A stretch of 61,800 bases of DNA from Enterococcus avium ATCC 14025 (GCF_000406965.1 NZ_KE136364.1:332271-394070); one strand, 5' to 3'; counted from the stretch's first letter, positions 35,904 to 45,082 are shown. Translations and numbers: made by a program. Notes: generated by a model not told the origin, from the letters alone.

Positions 35904-37013
35904 ATGGAAGAAGAATTATTTTGTATCGGCTGTGGTGCAAAGATTCAAACAGAGCATTCAAATGAATTAGGCTACACACCGCTTTCAGCTTTGGAAAAAG
36001 GCCTAGCCAGTGGCGAAGTTTACTGTCAGCGCTGCTTTCGTTTGCGTCATTATAATGAGATTCAAGATGTGTCATTGACTGATGATGACTTTTTACGTTT
36101 ATTGAATGAGTTAGGAAAAGCAGACGCCTTGATTGTAAATGTGGTGGACATTTTTGATTTTAATGGCTCATTGATTCCTGGGCTGCACCGTTTTGTCGGT
36201 GATAATCCAGTGCTGTTAGTCGGAAATAAAGTCGATTTATTACCGAAATCATTGAAGAGAGGGCGTTTAACACAATGGATGCGAGAACGTGCTCATGAAG
36301 AAGGCTTGCGACCTATTGACATCTTATTAACAAGTGCGCGTAAATCAAATGAAATGGCTGATTTATTAGAAAAAATTGAAGAGTATCGAAATGGTCGAGA
36401 TGTTTATGTAGTGGGTGTGACAAATGTTGGGAAATCAACATTGATTAATCAAATCATTAAGCAAACTGCTGGTGTTCAGGATTTAATTACAACCTCTCAG
36501 TTTCCAGGTACTACTTTAGATAAGATCGAGATTCCTTTAGACGATGGCCACTATTTATTTGATACGCCGGGAATCATCCATCGGCATCAGATGGCGCATT
36601 ATCTTGGAAAGAAAGACTTGAAGATTATTGCTCCGCACAAAGAAATAAAGCCTAAAGTCTATCAGTTAAACGCCGGTCAAACATTATTCTTAGGCGGTTT
36701 AGCTCGTTTTGATTTCATTCAAGGGGATCGCGCTCCATTTGTTGCTTATGTGTCAAATGATATTGATCCGCATCGAACAAAATTGGAAAAAGCGGATGCC
36801 TTCTATGAAAAACATATTGGAGGATTACTACAACCACCGCGTCCAGATGAAGTCGAGAGTTTCCCAGAACTAGTTCGTTTCGAATTTTCTATCAAAGAAA
36901 AGTCGGATATTGTTTTTGCGGGACTTGGCTGGGTAACGGTGACGAAGCCCGCCGTTGTAGCTGGCTGGGCACCTAAGAGTGTAGATGTCTTGACCCGCAA
37001 AGCATTAATTTAA
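35904..37013 (+). CDS. yqeH: Ribosome biogenesis GTPase YqeH
   Basis: YqeH is a circularly permuted GTPase needed for 30S subunit assembly. An N-terminal zinc finger (CIGC near residue 6 and CQRC near residue 43) is followed by GTPase motifs in permuted order: G4 NKVD, G5 TSARKS, G1 GVTNVGKST, then G3 DTPGI. A C-terminal domain follows. The length, 369 residues, is normal. In B. subtilis aroE lies after yqeH; it is absent here. Confidence 0.95.
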   Translation: MEEELFCIGCGAKIQTEHSNELGYTPLSALEKGLASGEVYCQRCFRLRHYNEIQDVSLTDDDFLRLLNELGKADALIVNVVDIFDFNGSLIPGLHRFVGDNPVLLVGNKVDLLPKSLKRGRLTQWMRERAHEEGLRPIDILLTSARKSNEMADLLEKIEEYRNGRDVYVVGVTNVGKSTLINQIIKQTAGVQDLITTSQFPGTTLDKIEIPLDDGHYLFDTPGIIHRHQMAHYLGKKDLKIIAPHKEIKPKVYQLNAGQTLFLGGLARFDFIQGDRAPFVAYVSNDIDPHRTKLEKADAFYEKHIGGLLQPPRPDEVESFPELVRFEFSIKEKSDIVFAGLGWVTVTKPAVVAGWAPKSVDVLTRKALI

Positions 37014-37042
37014 AATCTATCATCTAAATAAGGGGAGTATGA

Positions 37043-37354
37043 ATGGAATTAAGAGGAAAACAAAAACGTTTCTTACGCAGTCAGGCCCATCATTTACAAC
37101 CGATTTTTCAAATTGGAAAAAATGGGATCAATGACGCAGTAATTGTTCAGATCAATGAAGCGTTAGAGAAAAGGGAATTGATCAAAATCAATTTATTGCA
37201 AAATACTGATGAGATTGCTGAAGATGTGGCTCACGTATTAGAAGAAAAAATTAATTGTGAGATTGTTCAAATCATTGGACGTGTATTGGTTTTATACAAA
37301 GCTTCAAGCAAAGAAAAGTATCAAAAAATCTCGAAAGAAGTGCAAGGGATTTAA
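37043..37354 (+). CDS. yhbY: YhbY-family ribosome assembly RNA-binding protein
   Basis: The 103-residue CRM-domain protein binds rRNA precursors during large-subunit assembly. It has the usual start MELRGKQKRFLRSQAHHL and the IGKNGI loop that replaces the KH-type GXXG. AGGGGAG precedes the ATG. It sits between yqeH and nadD, as in many Firmicutes. Confidence 0.93.
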   Translation: MELRGKQKRFLRSQAHHLQPIFQIGKNGINDAVIVQINEALEKRELIKINLLQNTDEIAEDVAHVLEEKINCEIVQIIGRVLVLYKASSKEKYQKISKEVQGI

Positions 37355-37387
37355 ACAACTTTTTAGAATAATGAGGGGGAGTAACTG

Positions 37388-38023
37388 TTGTATCAAGATG
37401 TCTTAACGATTCCAAAAGTCAAACCAATGACGGATACTATGATGCCTAAAAAGCAGGTCGGTCTATTGGGTGGTAACTTTAATCCGATTCATAATGCGCA
37501 CTTAATGATTGCGGAACAGGTCGGACAGAAAATGGGATTTGACGAAGTACATCTACTGCCAAGTTATTTACCGCCGCATATCGACGAAAAGAAAACGATC
37601 GATAGTAAGCATCGATTGGCGATGGCCAAATTGGCGATTGAAGATAATTCTTTTTTATCAATAGATACAAGAGAGCTTGCTCGTAAAGGTAAAAGCTATA
37701 CGATTGATACGATGCTGGAAATGACTGCTGAAAACCCTGATACGGAGTATTATTTCATTATTGGCGGGGATGAGGTTGCTTATCTGCCTAAATGGCATCG
37801 AATTGATGAACTGGTTCGCCTCGTTAACTTTGTAGGGGTGAAGCGCGCAGGATATTCATCGGAAAGCCCATATCCAATCATTTGGGTTGATGTACCCGAA
37901 ATCCAATTATCGTCTTCCTATATTAGAAAACAGGTTAATCAAGGTTGTTCGATTCGCTACCTTGTTCCAGATCGAGTGCGGGAATATATCACAGAAGAAG
38001 GATTGTACCTTGATGAAATATGA
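37388..38023 (+). CDS. nadD: Nicotinate-nucleotide adenylyltransferase NadD
   Basis: NadD makes deamido-NAD from nicotinate mononucleotide and ATP. The nucleotidyltransferase motifs are GGNFNPIHNAHL (HxxH with Ala instead of the common Gly) and the late ISSSYIRK-type motif, here LSSSYIRKQV. The start is a TTG with AGGGGGAG about seven bases before it, and gives 211 residues with a short N-terminal extension; an ATG at 37428 is an alternative. The stop overlaps yqeK by 11 bases. Confidence 0.93.
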   Translation: MYQDVLTIPKVKPMTDTMMPKKQVGLLGGNFNPIHNAHLMIAEQVGQKMGFDEVHLLPSYLPPHIDEKKTIDSKHRLAMAKLAIEDNSFLSIDTRELARKGKSYTIDTMLEMTAENPDTEYYFIIGGDEVAYLPKWHRIDELVRLVNFVGVKRAGYSSESPYPIIWVDVPEIQLSSSYIRKQVNQGCSIRYLVPDRVREYITEEGLYLDEI

Positions 38024-38609
38024 TGAAAAGTATACAGCATTAGATCGTGAAGCACTGATGCAAGCTGTTCAGATGCGAATGAGTGAACGTCGTTTCAAGC
38101 ACGTTTTAGGTGTTGAAGAAACAGCAGTGGCTTTGGCAGAACGCTTTGGTGGCTCACCTAAAAAGGCAAGTATTGCAGCACTGACGCATGACTATGCGAA
38201 AGAACGTTCTGATGAAGAATTTAAATTGGCAATTGCTAAAGGAAATTATGAGAATAAAACAGAGCTGTTAAAGTACGGCAATGCTATCTGGCATGGGCTT
38301 GTAGGCGCGGACTTTGTTGCGCGTGAGTTAGAGATTACAGATGAAGAGATATTGAATGCGATTCGTCTTCACACTACAGGAGCAGCAGAAATGACGTTAT
38401 TAGATAAGATTATTTATGTAGCAGACTACATCGAACCGGGAAGACATTTTCCAGGAGTAGAAGATGCGCGTGTCATTGCTTTTAGTGATTTAGATCAAGC
38501 CGTAGCATTTGAAACGAAACATACACTGGCTCATCTAATCGAAAGTGAAACGCCAGTTTATCCTAAAACGATTGAGACATATAATCGTTGGGTATCCAGA
38601 ATGATGTAA
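38013..38609 (+). CDS. yqeK: YqeK family HD-domain hydrolase (Ap4A hydrolase type)
   Basis: YqeK proteins are HD-domain metal hydrolases that split diadenosine tetraphosphate symmetrically. Visible are the first His in RRFKHVLGVEE, the HD pair in LTHDYAKE, a third His in WHGLVGA, and a late Asp in YVADYIEPGR. I take the ATG at 38013 (198 residues), which overlaps nadD; the frame extends far upstream into nadD but with no ribosome site. GAAGGA lies ten bases before the start. Confidence 0.92.
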   Translation: MKYDEKYTALDREALMQAVQMRMSERRFKHVLGVEETAVALAERFGGSPKKASIAALTHDYAKERSDEEFKLAIAKGNYENKTELLKYGNAIWHGLVGADFVARELEITDEEILNAIRLHTTGAAEMTLLDKIIYVADYIEPGRHFPGVEDARVIAFSDLDQAVAFETKHTLAHLIESETPVYPKTIETYNRWVSRMM

Positions 38610-38671
38610 AATAATGATAATAGTAGCAATATTGAATAAGCAAGTGATTTGGAATAAGGAGGAGAATTATC

Positions 38672-39025
38672 ATAGATAGTAAAAATATGTTAGAAATCGC
38701 CGTGAAGGCAGCTGATTCGAAACGAGCAGTTGATATTGTGGCTTTAAATGTCTCACAGGTCTCATTATTGGCGGATTATTTTCTGATTTGTTCAGCGAAT
38801 TCGGATCGTCAAATCAATGCGATTGTCGATGAAATTATTGACAAAGAAGAAGAAGCACAAGTAGAAGTGAAACGGGTTGAAGGAAAAGATGGCGGGAAGT
38901 GGGTCTTGATCGACTTAGGTGATGTGATTGTTCATGTCTTCAGTACTTCAGAACGTGAATTTTATAATTTAGAAAAATTGTGGTCAGATGCACCGCTTGA
39001 AAATATCGAGGCTTGGTTAGATTAA
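38672..39025 (+). CDS. rsfS: Ribosomal silencing factor RsfS, probable ATA start
   Basis: RsfS binds ribosomal protein uL14 and keeps 50S from joining 30S in starved cells. Family motifs: VDIVALNVSQVSLLADYFLICSANS, GGKWVLIDLGDVIVHVF, YNLEKLW. The first ATG (38687) lies 24 bases after a perfect AAGGAGG (38656-38662), too far for normal initiation. ATA at 38672 is nine bases from it and adds five residues, giving the family-like N-terminus (M)DSKNMLEIAVKAADSKRA; ATC (38669) is another option. The protein would have 117 residues with ATA, 112 with ATG. The stop overlaps the next gene. Confidence 0.85.
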   Translation: MDSKNMLEIAVKAADSKRAVDIVALNVSQVSLLADYFLICSANSDRQINAIVDEIIDKEEEAQVEVKRVEGKDGGKWVLIDLGDVIVHVFSTSEREFYNLEKLWSDAPLENIEAWLD

Positions 39026-39753
39026 TGGCCTATGAAACATTCGCCTTTGTATATGATGAGATAATGGACGATTCTTTATACCAGAAATGGTTGGACTTTT
39101 CAATGCGTCATCTGCCAAAAACAACGAACCAAGTTTTGGAACTAGCTTGTGGGACTGGGGCATTAGCGGTAGAATTTGCTAAAAATGGTTTTGAGATAAC
39201 AGGATTGGACCTATCTGAGGAAATGCTGACACTGGCCAGTAATCGTGCTATTCAAGAAAATGTCTCTATTAATTGGATTGCTGGAGATATGTTGGATTTA
39301 ACAGATATTGGAAACTACCAAGCAGTTACCTGTTTTTCAGATTCCCTTTGCTATATGGGGGACGTAACACAAGTCAAACAAGTTTTTGAGGGTGTATATG
39401 ATTTATTAGAAGTTTCAGGAACATTTGTTTTTGATGTCCATTCGACACATCAAATAGATGAAATTTTTCCCGACTATAGTTTTCATGATCAAACTGATGA
39501 TTTTGCCTTTCTGTGGGATAGCTATTCAGGCGATTTTCCTCATAGTGTTGAACATTTTTTGACATTCTTTGTTAAAAGAGAAGACGAAATGTTTGAACGA
39601 ATCGATGAATTGCATAAGGAACGGACATATCCATTAGAAACATATCAGAAGATGTTAACTGAGGTTGGTTTTAAGTTTGAAGTCTTTGCAGACTTTACAG
39701 ATGAAGCACCGAGTAAGACAAGTAAACGTTGGTTTTTTGTCTGTCAAAAATAG
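39025..39753 (+). CDS. Class I SAM-dependent methyltransferase, YqeM type
   Basis: The 242-residue protein has the Rossmann methyltransferase motifs VLELACGTGALAVEFA (motif I), TGLDLSEEMLTLA (post I) and a later FSDSLCYM. It begins at the ATG overlapping the rsfS stop (TAATG), the same arrangement as yqeL-yqeM in B. subtilis. The substrate is unknown. Terminator follows at once. Confidence 0.9.
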   Translation: MAYETFAFVYDEIMDDSLYQKWLDFSMRHLPKTTNQVLELACGTGALAVEFAKNGFEITGLDLSEEMLTLASNRAIQENVSINWIAGDMLDLTDIGNYQAVTCFSDSLCYMGDVTQVKQVFEGVYDLLEVSGTFVFDVHSTHQIDEIFPDYSFHDQTDDFAFLWDSYSGDFPHSVEHFLTFFVKREDEMFERIDELHKERTYPLETYQKMLTEVGFKFEVFADFTDEAPSKTSKRWFFVCQK

Positions 39754-39777
39754 CCGAGAGAAATCTCGGTTTTTTTG
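39754..39777 (+). terminator. Terminator after the yqeM-type gene
   Basis: CCGAGA and TCTCGG close a GAAA tetraloop, followed by seven T. It starts one base after the stop codon. Confidence 0.85.
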
Positions 39778-39827
39778 TGAATTTATCTTCGCTGCTTAGC
39801 GTTAACAAAGAGAGAAGGAGGATCAAT

Positions 39828-40967
39828 ATGCGCAGCTGTGGAATCGTAGTAGAGTACAATCCCTTCCATAATGGACATCGATATCATGCTGAAAAGGCAC
39901 GTGAATTAAGTGGTGCTGATGTGGTGGTGGCTGTAATGAGTGGGAATTTTTTACAACGAGGAGAACCGGCGATCATAGACAAATGGGCACGAACAAAGAC
40001 AGCCTTGCAAAATGGGGTTGATCTCGTGGTGGAACTGCCCTTTTCATGGGCGGTACAATCTGCAGATTATTTCGCTAGAGGCAGTATTAAGCTACTGCAA
40101 GCTTTGAAGTGTGATGCCCTATGTTTTGGTACAGATAGTGATTCTCTTTTTGATTACGCCGAATACGGTCGTTTTTTTATTGAAGAGAAGACAGCGATTG
40201 ATCAGCTTTTTCACGAACTTCCCATTGGCTGGAGTTATCCGGAAAAAATGGCTGAAGTTGTTTCACGTTTGTATCCAAAAGCGAAGGCGTTTCCTCCTAA
40301 CCATATTTTAGGATTAAGCTATGCAAAGGAAAATGCAATGTACGAACAGCCAATGGAAATTTTTCCGCTAGTGCGTAAAGATCAAGGCTACCATGATGAG
40401 CAGTTAGTTATTGATCAATTTGCAAGTGCAACAGGGATTCGACAAGCTGTTCTGACGGGAGAAGATATCTCAGCATTTGTGCCAAAGGAGACACAAGCTG
40501 AAGTGAGTCAGTGTCATATCTCATGGTCAGATTTTTGGCCGTATTTAAATTATCAATTACGGGCAAGTTCATTGGACAAACTGCGAGATATTTATCAGAT
40601 GAGGGAAGGTCTAGAGCATCGCTTAGTTGAGCGAGATCTTGGTAGTTTTTCGAATTATTTAAGAGAAATCAGTACGAAACGTTACACACAGCCTCGATTA
40701 CAACGTCTTTTAACCTATGTTTTGCTACAAGTCAAAGAAGTTGAGATACAAATGGAGCAGGAGAATACAATGCTGCATATTTTGGGCTTTACTGAAAAGG
40801 GACAGACTTATTTAAATAATATGAAGAAAAAATTTACGTTACCAGTGGCCGCGAAAATAGGTCAAAAGGAAAAAGAAAAACATTTCTTAACTTATCGTGC
40901 GGATCAAGTTTACCAATTAGTTCACCCTATGGAACAAACGATTGGTCGATTTCCGATTCGAGTATAA
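39828..40967 (+). CDS. tmcAL: tRNA(Met) cytidine acetate ligase TmcAL
   Basis: TmcAL (YlbM) activates acetate with ATP to acetylate the wobble cytidine of elongator tRNA-Met. The nucleotidyltransferase motifs are VEYNPFHNGHRYH (HxGH), AVMSGNFLQRGEPA and the later GTDSD and ASATGIRQAV. AGAAGGAGG precedes the ATG at 39828; the frame is open upstream through the preceding terminator, without meaning. The length is 379 residues, normal for the family. Confidence 0.93.
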   Translation: MRSCGIVVEYNPFHNGHRYHAEKARELSGADVVVAVMSGNFLQRGEPAIIDKWARTKTALQNGVDLVVELPFSWAVQSADYFARGSIKLLQALKCDALCFGTDSDSLFDYAEYGRFFIEEKTAIDQLFHELPIGWSYPEKMAEVVSRLYPKAKAFPPNHILGLSYAKENAMYEQPMEIFPLVRKDQGYHDEQLVIDQFASATGIRQAVLTGEDISAFVPKETQAEVSQCHISWSDFWPYLNYQLRASSLDKLRDIYQMREGLEHRLVERDLGSFSNYLREISTKRYTQPRLQRLLTYVLLQVKEVEIQMEQENTMLHILGFTEKGQTYLNNMKKKFTLPVAAKIGQKEKEKHFLTYRADQVYQLVHPMEQTIGRFPIRV

Positions 40968-41039
40968 AAAATACTTTGCAAAGCGCAAGGGAGTCGTTAT
41001 AATGAGAAAGTATGAAATTAACGAAAGAGAAGTGAAAAC

Positions 41040-41759
41040 ATGGGACGTAAATGGGCGAATATCGTAGCTAAGAAAACTGCGAAAGATGCAAACAACAGTA
41101 AAATTTACGCTAAATTTGGAATTGAGATTTATGCAGCTGCTAAATCGGGTGAGCCTGATCCGCATGCCAATCAAAAATTGCGTTTTGTTATCGAACGTGC
41201 GAAAACGTATAATGTTCCAAAACATATTATTGATCGAGCGATTGAAAAAGCAAAAGGTTCTGGCGATGAAACGTTCCAAGAATTACGTTACGAAGGCTTC
41301 GGCCCGAACGGTTCAATGGTAATCGTAGATGCATTAACAAATAATGTAAATCGGACAGCTTCAGATGTTCGTGCTGCTTTTGGTAAAAACGGTGGGAACA
41401 TGGGTGTTTCTGGTGCGGTTTCTTATATGTTCGACAATACGGCACTATTTGGTTTTACTGGAGAAGATGCTGACGAAATTTTGGAATACTTAATGGACAA
41501 AGAAATCGATGTACGCGATGTAGTAGATGAAGAAGGTCAGATCATTGTCTATGGTGAACCTGAAGATTTCAATGCGATTCAAGAAGCCTTGAAAGAAAAA
41601 GGTATTACAGAATTTTCCGTTGCTGAAATGCAAATGATTCCTCAGAATGAAGTCACTTTAACTGGTGATGATTTAGAAAAATTTGAGAAAATGATTGATG
41701 TGTTGGACGAGTTAGAAGATGTTCAACAAGTTTATCACAATGTCGAATTAGATGATTAA
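41040..41759 (+). CDS. YebC/PmpR-family regulator (YeeN type)
   Basis: The 239-residue protein has the family start [29 protein letters not shown] pattern, [20 protein letters not shown], and [19 protein letters not shown]. Members are DNA-binding regulators or, in recent work, ribosome-associated factors that ease translation of proline-rich stretches; this one belongs to the YeeN-like branch that starts MGRKWANI. It is a single-gene unit ending in a terminator shared with convergent helD. Confidence 0.92.
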   Translation: MGRKWANIVAKKTAKDANNSKIYAKFGIEIYAAAKSGEPDPHANQKLRFVIERAKTYNVPKHIIDRAIEKAKGSGDETFQELRYEGFGPNGSMVIVDALTNNVNRTASDVRAAFGKNGGNMGVSGAVSYMFDNTALFGFTGEDADEILEYLMDKEIDVRDVVDEEGQIIVYGEPEDFNAIQEALKEKGITEFSVAEMQMIPQNEVTLTGDDLEKFEKMIDVLDELEDVQQVYHNVELDD

Positions 41760-41762
41760 TAG

Positions 41763-41805
41763 AAAAAAGGCCAGAAAGAATCATTTTTCTTTCTGGCCTT
41801 TTTTT
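41763..41805. terminator. Bidirectional terminator between the yebC-like gene and helD
   Basis: A long stem (about 41763-41779 with 41788-41805) has A-runs and T-runs at both ends, so it can end transcription from both sides. It reaches the stop codon of helD. Confidence 0.9.
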
Positions 41806-44086
41806 ATAGTAGAGATTGTTCTTTATATAAATTTTCTGGAATCATTTCCAATAAAGGACTTCTTTTCCCAATAACTAATAAATTCAATTCATGCATCGCG
41901 CGTGTGCAGACAGTATAGAGAATTAATTTGTCTTGTTCAGTATGATAATTTTCTGGCGAGATATTCCACGCATAAACACGATCAAATTCTAATCCTTTTG
42001 CTAAATAAGTAGGAATGATAATCAGACTTTTCTTCATGAAGTCTTCTTCATCAGTCAATAGTTGCACGTATTCTTTTTGAGCTGTAGTCAGTTGATTATA
42101 CAATGCCTGACATTCTTCTACTGTTTTGGCAATAATAGCCGTTCGCCAATATTTCGCCATTTCAGCTGTTTCTTCAATTTGATGAATCAAGCCTTCAATC
42201 ATTTGGCTAGATTCATTAGCATAATAGACTTGCGGCAGGTTACCAATACGAGCAGTTAGTTCCACGCGATTTTCTTGCGTTAAAAACTGATTGGCGAAGT
42301 TGGTGATTTCTTCTGTTGAACGGTAACTTGTAGTTAATTCAAAATGAGTCAGTGATTGTTCTGGAAAAATCTCCTCTAATGAATGAACCATACTTTCATT
42401 TCCAAAAACTTTTTGATTTAAGTCGCCGCATAAGGTATACGTCGCCTTCGGATATAGGTGACGCAATAACGCCACTTGTGCAGGTGAGAAATCCTGCATT
42501 TCATCGATAAAGATGAAGCGGGCTTTTTGTTTCACATCTAATGGATGAATGGATTTCATCAAAAGAAACATCAACGTACCATCCTCTAAACTAATATCTT
42601 TTTGTTTAAAATCGGTTCGAAGTGCCTCGAGCATATCTTTCCAATTTTCATCAGTCAATTGATAGCGAGTTAAGAGCTGGTTTGGAATGCTCTGTAAGAA
42701 ATGCAGATATTGTTTGGCGTAATTAATAAATCCAAATCGATTAATCATTCTACGGATCGGACGCATTTTTTTACGTACAATTTTTTGTGCCATTTGTCGG
42801 CGTAGGCGGCGTTCAGCCTTTTCTGAATCTTCCATATTAGGGTTGTTAACAAATACAGCTTCAACCAACTCATCTGCAGCCTTTTTAACCCAATCTTTTT
42901 TCATTTCGTCTTTTTCTAAGCCACCAATTTTTTTCAAAAGCTTGGTTTGCAATAATTGCATCCGTTGATACATTGGAAGCTCTAGATTAGCTTCTTGATA
43001 CCAATTGCGAATTTGCTTCTTAGAAATTAATACTTCCTGATTCAACTTAAGATCACGAAAGAGTGGACCAAACTCAGTAATACGATCGACATACTTGTAC
43101 AATTCCTGAACAATCGCAAAACTACTCTTCGTTCGCAATACTCGGTCATCTTGTCCAGAAAGAAAAACTTCCTCATGGCTTTCTTCTGTATGAATTTGAT
43201 AGGACGGAAGTAGGGCGCTTAAAAAGGTTTTAAATGTTTCAGTCGGAATACCACTCTCACCAAGTGAAGGTAGGACTGTTGAGATGTAATCAGAAAAAAT
43301 ATGATTAGGAGAAAATAATAAGACCTGCTCATTATCTAACCACTTACGATTGTGGTACAGCAGGTAAGCAACACGCTGGAGTAATGCGGAGGTCTTTCCG
43401 CTTCCGGCGATTCCCTCTACTACTAAAACTTTGCTTCTCGTATCTCGAATTATTTCATTTTGCGAACGTTGAATCGTAGCTACGATATTCTTCATATGAT
43501 TAGAAGAGGCTTCGTCCAAAATTTCCAATAGAAAATCATCATTGATTGCTTCTGATGTATCTACCATTGATAGTATGTGACCTTCACGGATTTTAAACTG
43601 GCGCTTTAACAATAACTCAATCGGGATGATAGCATCATGAGCTTCATACTGAGTTTGTCCCAATGTCCCCTCATAATAAAGGTTAGCAATCGGTGCTCGC
43701 CAATCAATTACTACGGTTTCTTCTTGGAGGTCCCGTAAAGAAGCGATTCCTAAATAAAGCGTCTCAGCTTCTTGATCTTCTTTAAAATCGATTCGTGCAA
43801 AATAAGGATTTTCCAACATCAATCTTAAAGCTCGTTGCCGTTTTTCCTGAGAGGCTAAAGATTGGTAGCGTACAAGTAGTTCTGCTTCATGCTGCCGAGT
43901 ATCGGCCATTGTTTCAGCCAAAGCTTCAAAAGAACCACCTTGGATTCTTTGTCCGGCATTTTCTAACATATCAGTATCAAATTTTTCTTTTGTTTTTTTC
44001 TTTTGGCTGTCCAAAAAAACTATTTCTTGTTGGATCAAAGCGCTTGTCTGTTGGACGTGCTCTTGTTCGTACTCTCTTGCGTTCAT
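41804..44086 (-). CDS. helD: RNA polymerase recycling motor HelD (UvrD-like helicase)
   Basis: HelD is a superfamily 1 ATPase that frees stalled RNA polymerase from nucleic acid in Gram-positive bacteria. The 760-residue protein has an N-terminal coiled-coil arm (about 1-90) that enters the polymerase channel, Walker A GIAGSGKT at 225-232, Walker B region FIFIDEMQDFSPAQ, TTSYRST (motif III/IV area) and a C-terminal helicase half with AKGLEFDRVYAWN and YTVCTRAMHELNL. The ATG at 44086 is preceded by AAAGGGGG. It stands alone. Confidence 0.9.
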   Translation of the reverse strand: MNAREYEQEHVQQTSALIQQEIVFLDSQKKKTKEKFDTDMLENAGQRIQGGSFEALAETMADTRQHEAELLVRYQSLASQEKRQRALRLMLENPYFARIDFKEDQEAETLYLGIASLRDLQEETVVIDWRAPIANLYYEGTLGQTQYEAHDAIIPIELLLKRQFKIREGHILSMVDTSEAINDDFLLEILDEASSNHMKNIVATIQRSQNEIIRDTRSKVLVVEGIAGSGKTSALLQRVAYLLYHNRKWLDNEQVLLFSPNHIFSDYISTVLPSLGESGIPTETFKTFLSALLPSYQIHTEESHEEVFLSGQDDRVLRTKSSFAIVQELYKYVDRITEFGPLFRDLKLNQEVLISKKQIRNWYQEANLELPMYQRMQLLQTKLLKKIGGLEKDEMKKDWVKKAADELVEAVFVNNPNMEDSEKAERRLRRQMAQKIVRKKMRPIRRMINRFGFINYAKQYLHFLQSIPNQLLTRYQLTDENWKDMLEALRTDFKQKDISLEDGTLMFLLMKSIHPLDVKQKARFIFIDEMQDFSPAQVALLRHLYPKATYTLCGDLNQKVFGNESMVHSLEEIFPEQSLTHFELTTSYRSTEEITNFANQFLTQENRVELTARIGNLPQVYYANESSQMIEGLIHQIEETAEMAKYWRTAIIAKTVEECQALYNQLTTAQKEYVQLLTDEEDFMKKSLIIIPTYLAKGLEFDRVYAWNISPENYHTEQDKLILYTVCTRAMHELNLLVIGKRSPLLEMIPENLYKEQSLL

Positions 44087-44432
44087 TGAGCATCCCCCTT
44101 TGTTTTTCCATTAGCTGTTTATAACAGCATAATAGTATAGCATATAAGGTCAAAGAGAAGCAAAGAGCTCGTTTTGACTAGCAGGAGATGGAATTAGTAA
44201 CTTTAAAATTTGAATAGTTGATGTTAAACGTGAAAAACATTGAATTTTAGAGAGAAGTGGAAGAAATATATAGATAAACAAGAGAGGTCGAGAAACAGAC
44301 AAATGTGAGGCTGTTAGATGATTAGAGGAATGCAAAATGACAAAGAAAATTGAACTGTTCAATTATTTGGTCAAAGAAATTCTAAAACGAAGGACTTTTA
44401 ATAAAAAACGAACACCTAAGGGCTTTAAAATA
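44087..44432. other. Intergenic region between helD and the IS3 element
   Basis: About 345 bp. On the minus strand TGCTATACT near 44131-44139 is the likely extended -10 of helD. On the plus strand a 32-codon frame at 44337-44435 has GAGG eight bases before its ATG but no recognisable product. The end, 44405-44426, is the left arm of a terminator split by the IS3 element. Confidence 0.5.
44405..44426 (-). terminator. Terminator arm separated from its partner by the IS3 element
   Basis: These 22 bases are complementary, with three mismatches or wobbles, to 45992-46013 on the other side of the IS3 copy. Rejoined, the arms form a hairpin with a short A/T loop and, on the minus strand, a run of six T, so it was probably the terminator of the two VOC-fold genes. 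The element sits in its loop. Confidence 0.75.
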
Positions 44433-44456
44433 TGAACCGACCCCCAAAAGTTAGAC
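44433..44456 (+). repeat. Left terminal inverted repeat of the IS3 element
   Basis: It pairs with 45963-45986. It also forms, with DNA at 44461-44484, a local hairpin just before the orfA start, with arms AAAGTTAGA and TCTAACTTT. Confidence 0.9.
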
Positions 44457-44489
44457 CAAAAATCTAACTTTTTGGAGGTCGGTATTTTT

Positions 44490-45065
44490 ATGACTGAATA
44501 TGGCTTTGAAATCAAGCTGAAAGTTGTTCAAGATTATTTAGATGGAAAAGGTGGCTATCGCTATCTAGCGAAAAAGTATGGAGTTAAGAACGCGGATCAA
44601 GTAAGAAGCTGGATTAATTCCTATCAACAATTTGGTGAGGAAGGACTCTTTCGAAAACATTATGATAATACTTACTCTGTTCAATTCAAGATGGATGCGA
44701 TAGAGTTATATCAAACGAGTGAGTTGTCCTATCGTGAAGTTGCCAATAGACTCGGTATGAGGAATCATGCTCTGATTGCCAGTTGGATGCGGAGTTTTCG
44801 AGATGATGGTATCAAGGGACTCTCAAAACCGAAAGGACGTCCACCTACCGTGCCTAAGAAAAAAGAAAAGCCAAAGAAAGATTTTGTTAAAGTAACATCG
44901 GAAGAACGCGACCGTATTAAAGAATTAGAAAAACAAGTCCGTTCACTTCAGATAGAAAATGCCTTTTTAAAAGAACTGAGGAAGCTGCGAAATCAGGAAG
45001 CCCAACAAAGACGAACGAATCAATCGCACGAATCATCCACAGCCTCCGAGGATCCTTCAAATTAG
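44490..45065 (+). CDS. IS3-family transposase OrfA
   Basis: The 191-residue protein has two helix-turn-helix units (about residues 10-50 and 65-110), as in IS150-group OrfA, then a basic Lys/Pro-rich stretch and a leucine-zipper-like coil (RIKELEKQVRSLQIENAFLKE). It binds the IS ends. The ATG at 44490 follows TTGGAGG; an in-frame TTG at 44472 lies in that site. A slippery heptamer T TTA AAA at 44966-44972 lies in the coil, where ribosomes can slip -1 into orfB to make the full transposase. Confidence 0.92.
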   Translation: MTEYGFEIKLKVVQDYLDGKGGYRYLAKKYGVKNADQVRSWINSYQQFGEEGLFRKHYDNTYSVQFKMDAIELYQTSELSYREVANRLGMRNHALIASWMRSFRDDGIKGLSKPKGRPPTVPKKKEKPKKDFVKVTSEERDRIKELEKQVRSLQIENAFLKELRKLRNQEAQQRRTNQSHESSTASEDPSN

Positions 45066-45082
45066 TTGAGCTTCTTGAGACC

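Noticed and set aside
37887-38012. N-terminal extension of yqeK inside nadD
   Set aside because: It overlaps the conserved end of nadD in another frame and lacks a ribosome site; the ATG at 38013 gives the normal family length.
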